Counted from the first letter of the stretch, positions 1 to 7,174 are shown. The stretch is 23,963 bases of DNA from CALARM01 sp964431735 (GCA_964431735.1 CAYSLJ010000112.1:1-23963), one strand, 5' to 3'. Numbers and translations are program-made. Notes: generated by a model not told the origin, from the letters alone.

Positions 1-21
1 CGCGAGGGTAATTATTGTTCC

Positions 22-271
22 AACAATTTGCCGGAGTTATTTTTCTTACAGTCCTTAGTACCTCTCCAGATAAGTTCGTAACCATTTTATCAGCTTCTGC
101 CTGACAGGCTCTTACGAAGAAAAATAATTTGCCTTATATAATTTGTTTTACAGACAATAAATTAACCCTTATTTAATTTTTAATACTATGGAAAAAACTA
201 ATTTTTCTTCTCCAGAGCCTGCCAGGCAGAAGCTTTTTATGGGCACCCTTTTACCTGTTACGGTACTCAGG
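22..271 (-). repeat. Structured dispersed repeat, left copy
   Basis: A 39-nt block at 22-60 is the exact reverse complement of 23910-23948 at the other end of the window. Inside the copy an outer stem pairs 53-62 with 262-271 (9 of 10), and an inner stem pairs 93-111 with 215-233 (18 of 19). The right copy has the same order of elements in the opposite orientation. A degenerate second tail motif follows at 331-361 and abuts the stop codon of the M29 gene. No gene is supported in 1-358; a short minus-strand frame at 169-378 lies inside the repeat. It could be a foldback or MITE-like element or a structured RNA. Confidence 0.75.
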
Positions 272-358
272 AGTTGTAAAAAAATAACCTTATCATATTT
301 AAAATCGTGACGCGAGGACAAAAACCATAATTTTCCAGAGTTATTTTTCTTAAAGTCC

Positions 359-1498
359 TTAAGTAATAATTTTTCCATTTTCTATAATCTGATATCCGTC
401 TATAAAGACATTATTACCGGTACTTACGAAATCGTAATGGATGGAACTGGCATGTTTCCCTCCGTAAGGTCTGTTTTCACCGAGGGCTATGTGAATTGTT
501 CCAAGAGCTTTTTCAGAAATTGTTCCTGTCATAAGAGGTTTTGCCGCAGGATTTGTTCCTATACCGAATTCGCCGGCTCTTTCTCCGAAAATTCCCAGGT
601 CTGTAATTATCTGTTTTGCCTCTTTTTCACATTTTTTCTCAGATACAATGTCTGTAAGTATACCATCTTTAAAATCAAGTCCAAATTTAAAACCATAACC
701 GCTTATATCAATCATATAAATACCATTAACAGTTTCTTCTACAGGAGATATAAATACTTCTCCTCCTGGAACCTGACAGAAACTTGTCTGAAAACCAAGC
801 CTTCCCTCTTCTTCACATGGTGTTCTTCCTTCAATCATAAAGGTTAATTCTGTACCATAATCAGAAGTAATACGAATTTTTTTGCCATTTATCAGAAAAG
901 GAATAACTCTCTTATTTAAATCCCTTATTACCTGGAAATCCATATCTATAGAATTTCTATAAATATTTATTAAAGAATCAAATGCTTCTACTGAAATCAT
1001 CCTTTTAGTATTTGTATCAAAAGGGTAATCAAGTATAATTCCCGGAACACAGGATAATTGTAGCTGAAAAAGATTTTTTAGATATGTATGTTCAAATAAA
1101 TTTAAAGAAGAATTTACTGAAAGAAAATTCATGTAATTATCTATGTGAGGAAGTATTATTATTATCTTATCTGCTTTTTTTTCCATATGAAGAAATCGGA
1201 AAAAATCTTTAAAAACCGGCATTATCCTTGAAGCAGCAGAGACAGGTCCCAGATTTTTTATAAGATTTACCAGTATCTTATCAGACCATTTTACTACTAT
1301 ATCAATACCATTTATTTTTCTTATCTCTTTCTGAAGAGTTTCTATTAAATCACAGCAAAACTCATTCCCGCAGATTAAAATATTCTCTTTCTCCCCTGCC
1401 ATCAAACAATCTCTTATTATTTTTTCTTCCAATCCTCTGTAATACATATAATTTAATTCTACACCCACTGCTAAAATCCTATTACAAATAATTTTCAA
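359..1498 (-). CDS. M29-family aminopeptidase
   Basis: Metallo-aminopeptidase of the M29 (AmpS/AmpT/PepS) family, which removes N-terminal residues from peptides in the cytoplasm. All expected metal or catalytic residues are visible: Glu247 in PGGE, Glu310 in GEFGIGTN, His336 in GTIHIALG, Tyr345 in RPYGG, and His354 and Asp356 in SIHYD. At 379 residues it is slightly short for the family because its N-terminus is compact. The start is TTG, preceded by AAAGGAG, and the next gene is divergent. The stop codon abuts a dispersed-repeat motif. The family call is firm. A role in processing products of the neighbouring genes is only an inference from position. Confidence 0.9.
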   Translation of the reverse strand: MKIICNRILAVGVELNYMYYRGLEEKIIRDCLMAGEKENILICGNEFCCDLIETLQKEIRKINGIDIVVKWSDKILVNLIKNLGPVSAASRIMPVFKDFFRFLHMEKKADKIIIILPHIDNYMNFLSVNSSLNLFEHTYLKNLFQLQLSCVPGIILDYPFDTNTKRMISVEAFDSLINIYRNSIDMDFQVIRDLNKRVIPFLINGKKIRITSDYGTELTFMIEGRTPCEEEGRLGFQTSFCQVPGGEVFISPVEETVNGIYMIDISGYGFKFGLDFKDGILTDIVSEKKCEKEAKQIITDLGIFGERAGEFGIGTNPAAKPLMTGTISEKALGTIHIALGENRPYGGKHASSIHYDFVSTGNNVFIDGYQIIENGKIIT

Positions 1499-1506
1499 AT
1501 CACTCC

Positions 1507-1535
1507 TTTACTTTTTATCAATGAAATGATAATAT
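1507..1535 (+). promoter_or_regulatory. Predicted promoter of the radical-SAM/SPASM gene
   Basis: -35 TTTACT (1507-1512), 17-bp spacer, -10 TAATAT (1530-1535). The predicted start lies about 36 nt before the ATG at 1578. The -35 hexamer equals that of the four array promoters, but the TGTCGTGA spacer motif is absent. It overlaps the ribosome site of the divergent M29 gene. Confidence 0.5.
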
Positions 1536-1577
1536 AGGTTTATTATTGGCTAAAACAGAGAGGTTTGCCTGAATTTT

Positions 1578-2858
1578 ATGGCTGAAATTATTCATCCTCG
1601 TTTTATTGCTAGGAAAGAATTCTTTGGCTGTCTGATCTATGACAGAGATATAGGGGAATATATACCTTTTGACAGAGATGCCACAGAAATCTTTGAACTC
1701 AGTGGTAAAAACCCTGTAGATACGGTATACAGTCAATTTTCCGAAAAATTTTCACAGAAATCTTTTAATACATTTATAAAACTCTGTGAAAATATAGAAT
1801 TACTGGATCAAAACAGGTGTTTCCTGGGTGTATTTAAAAATAGCACAGAAGCATCCAGTTACCTTTATTCTCCTCTGAGAGTACATCTTCAGGTAACAAA
1901 AGAATGCCCTCTTGAATGTATACACTGTTTTTCCGACTCAGGAAAAGCTCAGAATAATGAACTAACATTTAAAGAAATTACCAGATTAATTGATGAAATG
2001 GGAAATATCGGAACCTGTGAGCTTACAATTGGCGGCGGAGAGCCATTCTGCAGGTCAGACATGATAGATATAATAAAATATGCCAATAAAAAAGGAATAA
2101 ATATAAGTGTCTCCAGCAATGCTGTTCTGATAAATAAAAAAATAAGCCAGAAACTGGATACATTGAAACTGAAAAGATTGAATGTGAGCTTTGACGGCGT
2201 ATCACAGAAAACCTATGAATTTTTAAGAGGAAAAAATACATACAAAAAAGCTCTGAGGGGAATAAAATTTCTGAATGAATATTCTTCTTCCCCATGTTAT
2301 CTTCATGTTACACTCATGAAACAGAACCTGAGTGAAATTCCGGGTCTCATAAGGCTTGCAGAAAATCTTAATTTCGAAGGTATTCAGTTTGATTATGCCC
2401 TTCCTATAGGCAGAGCAGCGAACACAGGCTTTACTCTTACATATGAAGAAGCCTGTAATGTAAGAAATATGACACAAAAACTGCAGCGCCATACAGTTCT
2501 TAAAATAATTATCCCTTCTATTCCGTTTAAAACACAGCATAGAGGAGTATATCATAATTTCGGTTGCATAGGAGGAACACAGGTCTGTTATATTAATTCA
2601 CAGGGGTTTATCTATCCATGCGGCTTTTTCAGCAGTCAGCCTACAAAAGAAAATATAAGAGAATCCACTCTTAAAGAACTCTGGGATAATGCTCCTCTGC
2701 TGAAACTCTTCAGAGAATTTAAAGGAAACCCCACATGCCTTGGCTGTGAAAGCTACAGTACATGCAGAGGAGGATGCAGAGCCAGAGCCCTTTACAATTA
2801 CAGAAATTTAAATGCCCCCGATCCCTACTGTCCCCACTATATGAAATTTTCAAAGTGA
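1578..2858 (+). CDS. Radical SAM/SPASM peptide-modifying enzyme with N-terminal PqqD-like domain
   Basis: Residues 1-90 look like a PqqD-type RiPP recognition element, the domain that binds the leader of a peptide substrate. The radical-SAM core follows, with CPLECIHC (Cys110, Cys114, Cys117) binding the SAM-reducing 4Fe-4S cluster and GGGEP at 152-156. The C-terminal SPASM region has Cys330, 337, 348, 387, 390, 396, 400 and 418, enough for two auxiliary clusters. Enzymes of this layout usually crosslink or oxidise side chains of ribosomal peptides. No short Cys-rich precursor is visible nearby; the closest candidates are the unusually large Met/Gly-rich proteins at 3678-7125. The ribosome site is weak: GAGAGG about 13 nt before ATG. 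Substrate unknown; architecture confident. Confidence 0.85.
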   Translation: MAEIIHPRFIARKEFFGCLIYDRDIGEYIPFDRDATEIFELSGKNPVDTVYSQFSEKFSQKSFNTFIKLCENIELLDQNRCFLGVFKNSTEASSYLYSPLRVHLQVTKECPLECIHCFSDSGKAQNNELTFKEITRLIDEMGNIGTCELTIGGGEPFCRSDMIDIIKYANKKGINISVSSNAVLINKKISQKLDTLKLKRLNVSFDGVSQKTYEFLRGKNTYKKALRGIKFLNEYSSSPCYLHVTLMKQNLSEIPGLIRLAENLNFEGIQFDYALPIGRAANTGFTLTYEEACNVRNMTQKLQRHTVLKIIIPSIPFKTQHRGVYHNFGCIGGTQVCYINSQGFIYPCGFFSSQPTKENIRESTLKELWDNAPLLKLFREFKGNPTCLGCESYSTCRGGCRARALYNYRNLNAPDPYCPHYMKFSK

Positions 2859-2897
2859 TATGTCATAGTAAATTTCACTTTTCACGACTCCTCACTT
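2855..2897. repeat. Short tandem-repeat block at convergent gene ends
   Basis: Degenerate 7-8-bp units of the AGTGA/TCACTTTT type span the end of the radical-SAM gene and the last codons of the GNAT gene, and supply the GNAT stop codon. Confidence 0.5.
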
Positions 2898-3601
2898 TCT
2901 AAAACTTTCCATATTTTTTCAGCTTCCGGTATGAGAGCCATTTTCGCAGGAATCCTTTTATGTCCCTGATTATAAAATTTATCCATATAAACATAATTAT
3001 CTCTTCTGTAATAGACTGTATTTATGGCAGATATACCCATACCGGGAACTACTCCTCTTACTTTATAACCTATATGTTTAAGCATTTTCTGGGTTACTCT
3101 GTGATTGGCAACTGCTGCACTCCATGCATATTCTATTCCTGTTGCATCCAGAAATCTGTCATAATGTTCCGAATATAAATAGAGGAATTTTCCGACATCA
3201 TAGCTATGTCTGTATGAAGGTAAAACTGCAAGCAGTACAGCCTGGGCAGCTCTGTTTGTAAAATCCAGAAAAGTCAATGAACCTCCGAAAATCTTACCTG
3301 ACTTATTATCTTCAAATACAAAAGCAGAGTAACATCCTTTTAGAAAGGTTTCTCTATGGCCAAAAAGACGATTATAATATTCAGGATGTAATATATCGTC
3401 TATAATACCTCCGTATAGTTCAGGGTAAGCATTGCGCCAGAATCTGGAAAAAGCAATGAAATCTTTCGGATCTTCTATTAATAACCTCAGTATGTAATGG
3501 TTCACAAGCTTTACAGGTGTAAACGCCGGCCATGACGGTAAAGGATCGGAACAATTTCCGTAATTTTCAACGGGAATATATTTAAAGGAATTTTTATTCA
3601 A
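2882..3601 (-). CDS. GNAT-like N-acetyltransferase
   Basis: The C-terminal half carries GNAT features: a beta strand leading into LPSYRHSYDVG (127-137), resembling the acetyl-CoA pyrophosphate loop, and HRVTQKMLKHIGYKVRG (167-183), typical of the last GNAT helix and strand. Residues 1-110 are less familiar. The start is TTG with GGAGG just upstream. It follows the first Met-rich gene on the same strand, only 76 nt away, with a strong terminator hairpin between them, so some expression may come from read-through. It converges with the radical-SAM gene, 23 nt apart. The last codons and stop fall in a short tandem-repeat block. The acyl acceptor is unknown; modification of a neighbour's product is speculation. 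Confidence 0.65.
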   Translation of the reverse strand: MNKNSFKYIPVENYGNCSDPLPSWPAFTPVKLVNHYILRLLIEDPKDFIAFSRFWRNAYPELYGGIIDDILHPEYYNRLFGHRETFLKGCYSAFVFEDNKSGKIFGGSLTFLDFTNRAAQAVLLAVLPSYRHSYDVGKFLYLYSEHYDRFLDATGIEYAWSAAVANHRVTQKMLKHIGYKVRGVVPGMGISAINTVYYRRDNYVYMDKFYNQGHKRIPAKMALIPEAEKIWKVLESEES

Positions 3602-3618
3602 AAAAAAACCTCCAAAAA

Positions 3619-3654
3619 AATATAAGCACCGGAAACATTTCCGGTGCTTATATT
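3619..3654 (-). terminator. Rho-independent terminator after Met-rich gene 1
   Basis: A perfect 17-bp inverted repeat (3619-3635 and 3638-3654) containing CACCGG/CCGGTG. On the minus strand a T-rich tract follows, and then the GGAGG of the GNAT gene. It sits between Met-rich gene 1 and the GNAT start, so it could also act as an attenuator. Confidence 0.85.
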
Positions 3655-3677
3655 TTCAGATTAATTGACCTGATTAA

Positions 3678-4304
3678 TTACCAGCCTCTGAATATATTGG
3701 AAACTCCGCTTGCAATACCGCCTATTACAGAACCTACTGCTTTACCGAGGAATTTACCTACTGCACTGCCTGCTACTCCGCCTACGAGTGCTCCTGCAAT
3801 TGTTCCGAGACCTGGGCATATAGCAGTTCCAAGAGCTGCTCCATAGAGAGCTCCACCCATACCTCCTGCTATTGAGCCAACGCCACCACCAAGATTTCCC
3901 ATACCCTGAATTAACTGATCGGACTGAGGATAACCACCACCACCATACATTGGCTGGAATCCGGGCATATATCCGGGACACATTCCCATTCCGGGCATCA
4001 TTCCCATTCCGGGCATCATTCCCATTCCGGGCATCATTCCCATTCCGGGCATCATTCCCATTCCACCGCTCATCATCGGGTTCATCATTCCAGGCATACC
4101 CATACCGCAGCAACCGCCTGCCATTCCACCCATCATCATCATCATCTGCATCATCTGCATCTGCATCTGCAGCATCTGAACCTGCTGTTGAAGCTGTCTG
4201 ATCTGCTGCTGCTGCATCATATGGTGCATTCCGCCGCCGAACATCGGCGGAGGCATCATTGGAAACTGTGTATTAAAAGACATTCCTACTCCCATAGTAA
4301 ACAT
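3678..4304 (-). CDS. Met/Gly/Gln-rich glycine-zipper protein, paralogue 1
   Basis: Function not recognised. 208 residues, 44 of them Met by hand count, with almost no charge. Layout: variable N-terminus 1-30; Gln/Met stretch 31-58 that could be a coiled coil or prion-like; Gly/Met segment with a Cys pair at 65-66; four MMPGMG-type repeats at about 84-108; a GYMPGFQPMYGGG-type link; then a Met-free GxxxG-rich C-terminus (about 150-208, ending FRGW) able to form one or two hydrophobic helices. No signal peptide or double-glycine leader is seen. ATG start with AGGAGG; own promoter and terminator. The coding frame is supported by three homologous neighbours with the same reading frame and by the ribosome site; opposite-strand frames are composition shadows. 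Confidence 0.85.
   Translation of the reverse strand: MFTMGVGMSFNTQFPMMPPPMFGGGMHHMMQQQQIRQLQQQVQMLQMQMQMMQMMMMMGGMAGGCCGMGMPGMMNPMMSGGMGMMPGMGMMPGMGMMPGMGMMPGMGMCPGYMPGFQPMYGGGGYPQSDQLIQGMGNLGGGVGSIAGGMGGALYGAALGTAICPGLGTIAGALVGGVAGSAVGKFLGKAVGSVIGGIASGVSNIFRGW
3981..4062 (-). repeat. 18-bp tandem repeats encoding Met-Pro-Gly hexapeptides
   Basis: Four nearly identical consecutive 18-bp units plus a partial one encode MMPGMG-type hexapeptides in paralogue 1. The same motif is present in fewer copies in paralogue 4, and is replaced by MMGGMG-type units in paralogue 2. Confidence 0.9.
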
Positions 4305-4361
4305 AATAAAAACCTCCTGTTATTTTCATAATTTTCAAAATTCTTAATTCTTTTCACAGAT

Positions 4362-4391
4362 TATATATCACGACAAATAAAAAAAAGTAAA
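4362..4391 (-). promoter_or_regulatory. Conserved promoter of Met-rich gene 1
   Basis: On the minus strand: -35 TTTACT (4391-4386), 18-bp spacer ending TGTCGTGA, -10 TATATA (4367-4362). The 5' UTR is about 50 nt, with AGGAGG before the ATG. The same layout precedes all four paralogues. Confidence 0.75.
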
Positions 4392-4426
4392 TATCTTTTT
4401 AAAAAAATTTTTCAAAAAAATAAATA

Positions 4427-4466
4427 AAAGAACTATCCCAAAAATCTATTTGGGATTAGTCCTTTT
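4427..4466 (-). terminator. Rho-independent terminator after Met-rich gene 2
   Basis: A stem built on ATCCCAAA/TTTGGGAT with one bulge, followed on the minus strand by a T-rich tract. It lies 25 nt after the stop codon of paralogue 2 and separates it from the promoter of paralogue 1. Confidence 0.75.
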
Positions 4467-4490
4467 ACATTTATTTATTTTATAAAATTA

Positions 4491-5117
4491 TTACCAGCCT
4501 CTGAATATATTGGAAACTCCACTTGCAATACCGCCTATTACAGAACCAACTGCTTTACCGAGGAATTTACCTACTGCACTGCCTGCTACTCCGCCTACGA
4601 GTGCTCCTGCAATTGTTCCGAGACCTGGGCATATAGCAGTTCCAAGGGCTGCTCCGTACATGGCACCACCCATGCCGCCTGCTATTGAACCAAGTCCGCC
4701 GCCAAGATTTCCCATACCCTGAATTAACTGGTCAGACTGTGAATATTGTCCGCCACCATACATTGGTTCCATTCCCGGCATATATCCGGGATACATTCCG
4801 CCCATTCCATTCATTCCGCCCATCATTCCCATTCCGCCCATCATTCCCATTCCGCCACCCATCATGCCGCTCATCATCGGATTCATCATACCCGGCATAC
4901 CCATGCCGCACATACCGCCTGCCATTCCACCCATCATCTGCATCTGCTGCATCATCTGCATCTGCATCTGAAGCTGCTGAACCTGCTGCTGAAGCTGGGC
5001 TATCTGCTGCTGCTGCTGCATATGCTGCATTTGATGCATGCCTCCACCCATATGCATTCTGCGCATCATTATCATCTGCTGAAGTCCCATTCCTCCTGCA
5101 CCTATCATGTCTGCCAT
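4491..5117 (-). CDS. Met/Gly/Gln-rich glycine-zipper protein, paralogue 2
   Basis: Function not recognised. 208 residues with 43 Met by hand count. The N-terminus (1-33) differs from the other copies and is the only one with an Arg pair followed by several His and Met. A Gln/Met stretch follows (34-62), then a Gly/Met segment with one Cys at about 70 and MMGGMG units instead of MMPGMG, the conserved PGYMPGMEPMYGGG-type link, and a GxxxG-rich C-terminus nearly identical to paralogues 1 and 4 in both protein and DNA. ATG start with AGGAGG. Own promoter, terminator and an upstream phased T-tract region. The unequal divergence (variable head, frozen tail) suggests either strong constraint or gene conversion on the C-terminus. 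Confidence 0.85.
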   Translation of the reverse strand: MADMIGAGGMGLQQMIMMRRMHMGGGMHQMQHMQQQQQIAQLQQQVQQLQMQMQMMQQMQMMGGMAGGMCGMGMPGMMNPMMSGMMGGGMGMMGGMGMMGGMNGMGGMYPGYMPGMEPMYGGGQYSQSDQLIQGMGNLGGGLGSIAGGMGGAMYGAALGTAICPGLGTIAGALVGGVAGSAVGKFLGKAVGSVIGGIASGVSNIFRGW

Positions 5118-5180
5118 AACAAAAACCTCCTGATTATTTTCATATTTTTTTACAAACTGTAAAACGTTTTTACTTATAAT

Positions 5181-5210
5181 TTTATATCACGACAGAAATA
5201 AAAAAGTAAA
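5181..5210 (-). promoter_or_regulatory. Conserved promoter of Met-rich gene 2
   Basis: -35 TTTACT (5210-5205), 18-bp spacer ending TGTCGTGA, -10 TATAAA (5186-5181). The 5' UTR carries a small GTAAAA/TTTTAC hairpin that is also present in the UTR of paralogue 3. Confidence 0.75.
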
Positions 5211-5230
5211 GGCTTTTTTGAAAGTTTTTT

Positions 5231-5320
5231 ACATTTTATAAATTTTATAAATTTTACAACATTTTGTAATATTTTGAAATATTTTGAAATATTTTGTAAC
5301 ATTTTGTAATATTTTTTCTA
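5231..5320. repeat. Phased T-tract decamer repeats, probable curved DNA
   Basis: About nine TTTT tracts recur every 9-10 bp; from 5261 they are exact decamers of the ATTTTGAAAT/ATTTTGTAAT type. This period matches the DNA helix. It lies just upstream of the paralogue 2 promoter, between that and the terminator of paralogue 3. Confidence 0.7.
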
Positions 5321-5342
5321 TAAAATTTTTATTTTCTCAAAA

Positions 5343-5385
5343 AAAATAAACCCCGGATTTTTTATTTTTTTCCGGGGTTTATTTT
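5343..5385 (-). terminator. Rho-independent terminator after Met-rich gene 3
   Basis: A perfect 15-bp stem (AAACCCCGGA/TCCGGGGTTT core) followed on the minus strand by a T run. It lies 13 nt after the stop codon. The stem sequence is shared with the terminator of paralogue 4. Confidence 0.9.
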
Positions 5386-5397
5386 AACCTGAATTAT

Positions 5398-6285
5398 TTA
5401 CCAGCTTTTGAACATACTGGCAATTCCGCTTGCAATACCGCCTGCCATAAAACCTGCTGCACCGCCGAAGAATCTACCAAGGGTACCTCCTGCCATTCCG
5501 CCGAAAAGTGCTCCTGTAACTGTTCCAAGGCCGGGACACATCATAGTTCCAATGAAAGCTCCGTTTGCTGCGCCGCTCATACTGCCAAAGAAGGAACCAA
5601 ATCTACCGCCGAGAACTCCCATATTCTGGACTAGCTGGTCAGAGCCTGCAAAACTTCCGCCACCATAAAGAGGCTGGAATCCTGCCATATATCCGGGATA
5701 CATTCCGCCCATCTGGCTGATGCCATTCATCATACCCATGCCGCCCATCATAGTCACACCGTTCATACCTGCCAGCGGACTGCCAATCATGCCGCCCCCC
5801 ATACCTACAGTACCGAGACCCATGCCCATATTGCTGAATGGACTGCCAATCATACCGCCCCCCATACCCTGCAAACCGAGACCTGCAGTCATATCACTAT
5901 AGGGACTGCCAATCATGCCGCCTCCCATACCCTGCAGACCGAGTCCAATACTATTATTGACCGAACCTGCCAGCGGACTGCCAATCATGCCGCCTCCCAT
6001 ATTCTGGAAACCGAGGCCTGTCATCTGTGGCATACCCATCATGCCGCTCATCAACGGGTTCATTTGACTGTAAGAACCGGTACCACACATATTTCCTGCC
6101 ATTGAACCCAGCTGGCTCATAAGCTGCATTATCTGAAGTTGCAATTTAAGAATCTGAATCTTCTGCTGAAGCTGTTGAAGCTGCTGCTGGTATGAAGTAC
6201 CTGTAGTACTACCGGACGTCGTCTGTTGCATCGTCGGATACTGATTATTTACAGAAATTGACATTGACATTCCTATACCGAACAT
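5398..6285 (-). CDS. Met/Gly-rich glycine-zipper protein, divergent paralogue 3
   Basis: Function not recognised. At 295 residues it is the longest and most divergent member: 41 Met, more Ser, Thr and Asn. A Gln/Leu heptad-like segment (33-58) replaces the Gln/Met stretch. Four copies of MGGGMIGSP begin at residues 96, 120, 141 and 162, in 21-24-residue units. The link YPGYMAGFQPLYGGG and SDQL motif are retained, followed by a GxxxG-rich tail ending FKSW, clearly homologous to the others but with many substitutions. Cys67 and the CPGLGT Cys250 are kept. ATG with AGGAGG; own promoter and terminator. Retention of the layout despite divergence argues that all parts matter. Confidence 0.85.
   Translation of the reverse strand: MFGIGMSMSISVNNQYPTMQQTTSGSTTGTSYQQQLQQLQQKIQILKLQLQIMQLMSQLGSMAGNMCGTGSYSQMNPLMSGMMGMPQMTGLGFQNMGGGMIGSPLAGSVNNSIGLGLQGMGGGMIGSPYSDMTAGLGLQGMGGGMIGSPFSNMGMGLGTVGMGGGMIGSPLAGMNGVTMMGGMGMMNGISQMGGMYPGYMAGFQPLYGGGSFAGSDQLVQNMGVLGGRFGSFFGSMSGAANGAFIGTMMCPGLGTVTGALFGGMAGGTLGRFFGGAAGFMAGGIASGIASMFKSW
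5755..6010 (-). repeat. 63-72-bp coding tandem repeats in paralogue 3
   Basis: Units containing the codons for MGGGMIGSP recur four times and expand the central region of this paralogue relative to the others. Confidence 0.85.
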
Positions 6286-6346
6286 AATAAAACCTCCTGA
6301 TTATTTTCATATTTTTTATAAACTGTAAAATGTTTTTACTTATAAA

Positions 6347-6376
6347 TTTATATCACGACAGTGATAAAAAAGTAAA
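6347..6376 (-). promoter_or_regulatory. Conserved promoter of Met-rich gene 3
   Basis: -35 TTTACT (6376-6371), 18-bp spacer ending TGTCGTGA, -10 TATAAA (6352-6347). The 5' UTR closely resembles that of paralogue 2. Confidence 0.75.
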
Positions 6377-6458
6377 GGCTTTTATTAAAAGTTTTCAGGG
6401 ATTTTCCAGATTTTTCTGAAATTTTCCTTCAGAGAAATCTTTATTAATTTTCACAAAA

Positions 6459-6499
6459 AAAATAAACCCCGGATTTTTTATTTTTCCGGGGTTTATTTT
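6459..6499 (-). terminator. Rho-independent terminator after Met-rich gene 4
   Basis: A 15-bp perfect stem with the same AAACCCCGGA/TCCGGGGTTT core as at 5343-5385, followed on the minus strand by T-rich sequence. It ends 9 nt from the paralogue 4 stop codon. Confidence 0.9.
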
Positions 6500-6507
6500 A
6501 TATATTA

Positions 6508-7125
6508 CTACCAGCCTCTGAATATATTGGAAACTCCACTTGCAATACCGCCTATTACAGAACCAACTGCTTTACCGAGGAATTTACCTACTGCACTGCC
6601 TGCCACTCCGCCAACAAGAGCACCTGCTATTGTTCCGAGACCGGGGCATATAGCAGTTCCTATGGCTGCTCCGTACATTGCACCGCCCATACCTCCTGCT
6701 ATTGAACCGATGCCGCCGCCGAGATTTCCCATCCCCTGAATTAACTGATCTGACTGAGGATAACCACCACCACCATACATTGGCTGGAAGCCGGGCATAT
6801 ATCCGGGACACATTCCCATACCGGGCATCATTCCCATTCCACCCATCATACCGGGCATCATTCCCATACCGGGCATCATTCCCATTCCACCGTTCATCAT
6901 CGGGTTCATCATACCGGGCATACCCATGCCGCAACAACCGCCGGCCATTCCGCCCATCATCATCATCATCTGCATCATCTGCATCTGCATCTGAAGCATC
7001 TGAACCTGCTGTTGAAGCTGTCTGATCTGCATTTGCTGCATCATATGACGTCCGCCACCACCTATGAAAGGCGGTTGAAAATGGGGCTGAGTCGGTGTAA
7101 ATCCGTATACCATTCTTGCTACCAT
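6508..7125 (-). CDS. Met/Gly/Gln-rich glycine-zipper protein, paralogue 4
   Basis: Function not recognised. 205 residues, 40 Met by hand count. The N-terminus (1-28) is Pro/Phe-rich and unrelated to its neighbours. From the Gln/Met stretch (29-57) onward it is nearly identical to paralogue 1: Cys pair in GGCCGMGMPG, MMPGMG-type repeats interrupted by one GMMGGMG, the PGYMPGFQPMYGGGGY link, and the GxxxG tail ending FRGW. An upstream in-frame start is unlikely, because the ATG at 7125 has GGAGG at the right distance. First gene of the array in transcription direction, with its own promoter and terminator. Confidence 0.85.
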   Translation of the reverse strand: MVARMVYGFTPTQPHFQPPFIGGGGRHMMQQMQIRQLQQQVQMLQMQMQMMQMMMMMGGMAGGCCGMGMPGMMNPMMNGGMGMMPGMGMMPGMMGGMGMMPGMGMCPGYMPGFQPMYGGGGYPQSDQLIQGMGNLGGGIGSIAGGMGGAMYGAAIGTAICPGLGTIAGALVGGVAGSAVGKFLGKAVGSVIGGIASGVSNIFRGW

Positions 7126-7174
7126 AATAAAAACCTCCGTTAATTATCAAATTTATTTTTTCATTCTTATAAAA

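Noticed and set aside
169..378. Minus-strand 69-codon frame inside the left repeat
   Set aside because: It overlaps the end of the M29 gene and consists wholly of the structured repeat; the corresponding right copy has an early stop and little protein similarity.
437..847. Plus-strand 136-codon frame opposite the M29 gene
   Set aside because: The opposite frame carries all M29 metal-binding motifs.
3754..5162. Long open frames in other frames and on the plus strand over the Met-rich genes (His/Ser/Ala- or Asn/Asp/Arg-rich)
   Set aside because: They are composition shadows of repetitive Met/Gly codons, lack ribosome sites and are not kept in paralogue 3; the minus-strand genes have AGGAGG, promoters and terminators.
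3678..7125. Two-peptide bacteriocin reading of the glycine-zipper tails
   Set aside because: No leader with a GG cleavage site, no immunity or export gene nearby, and the proteins are far too long.
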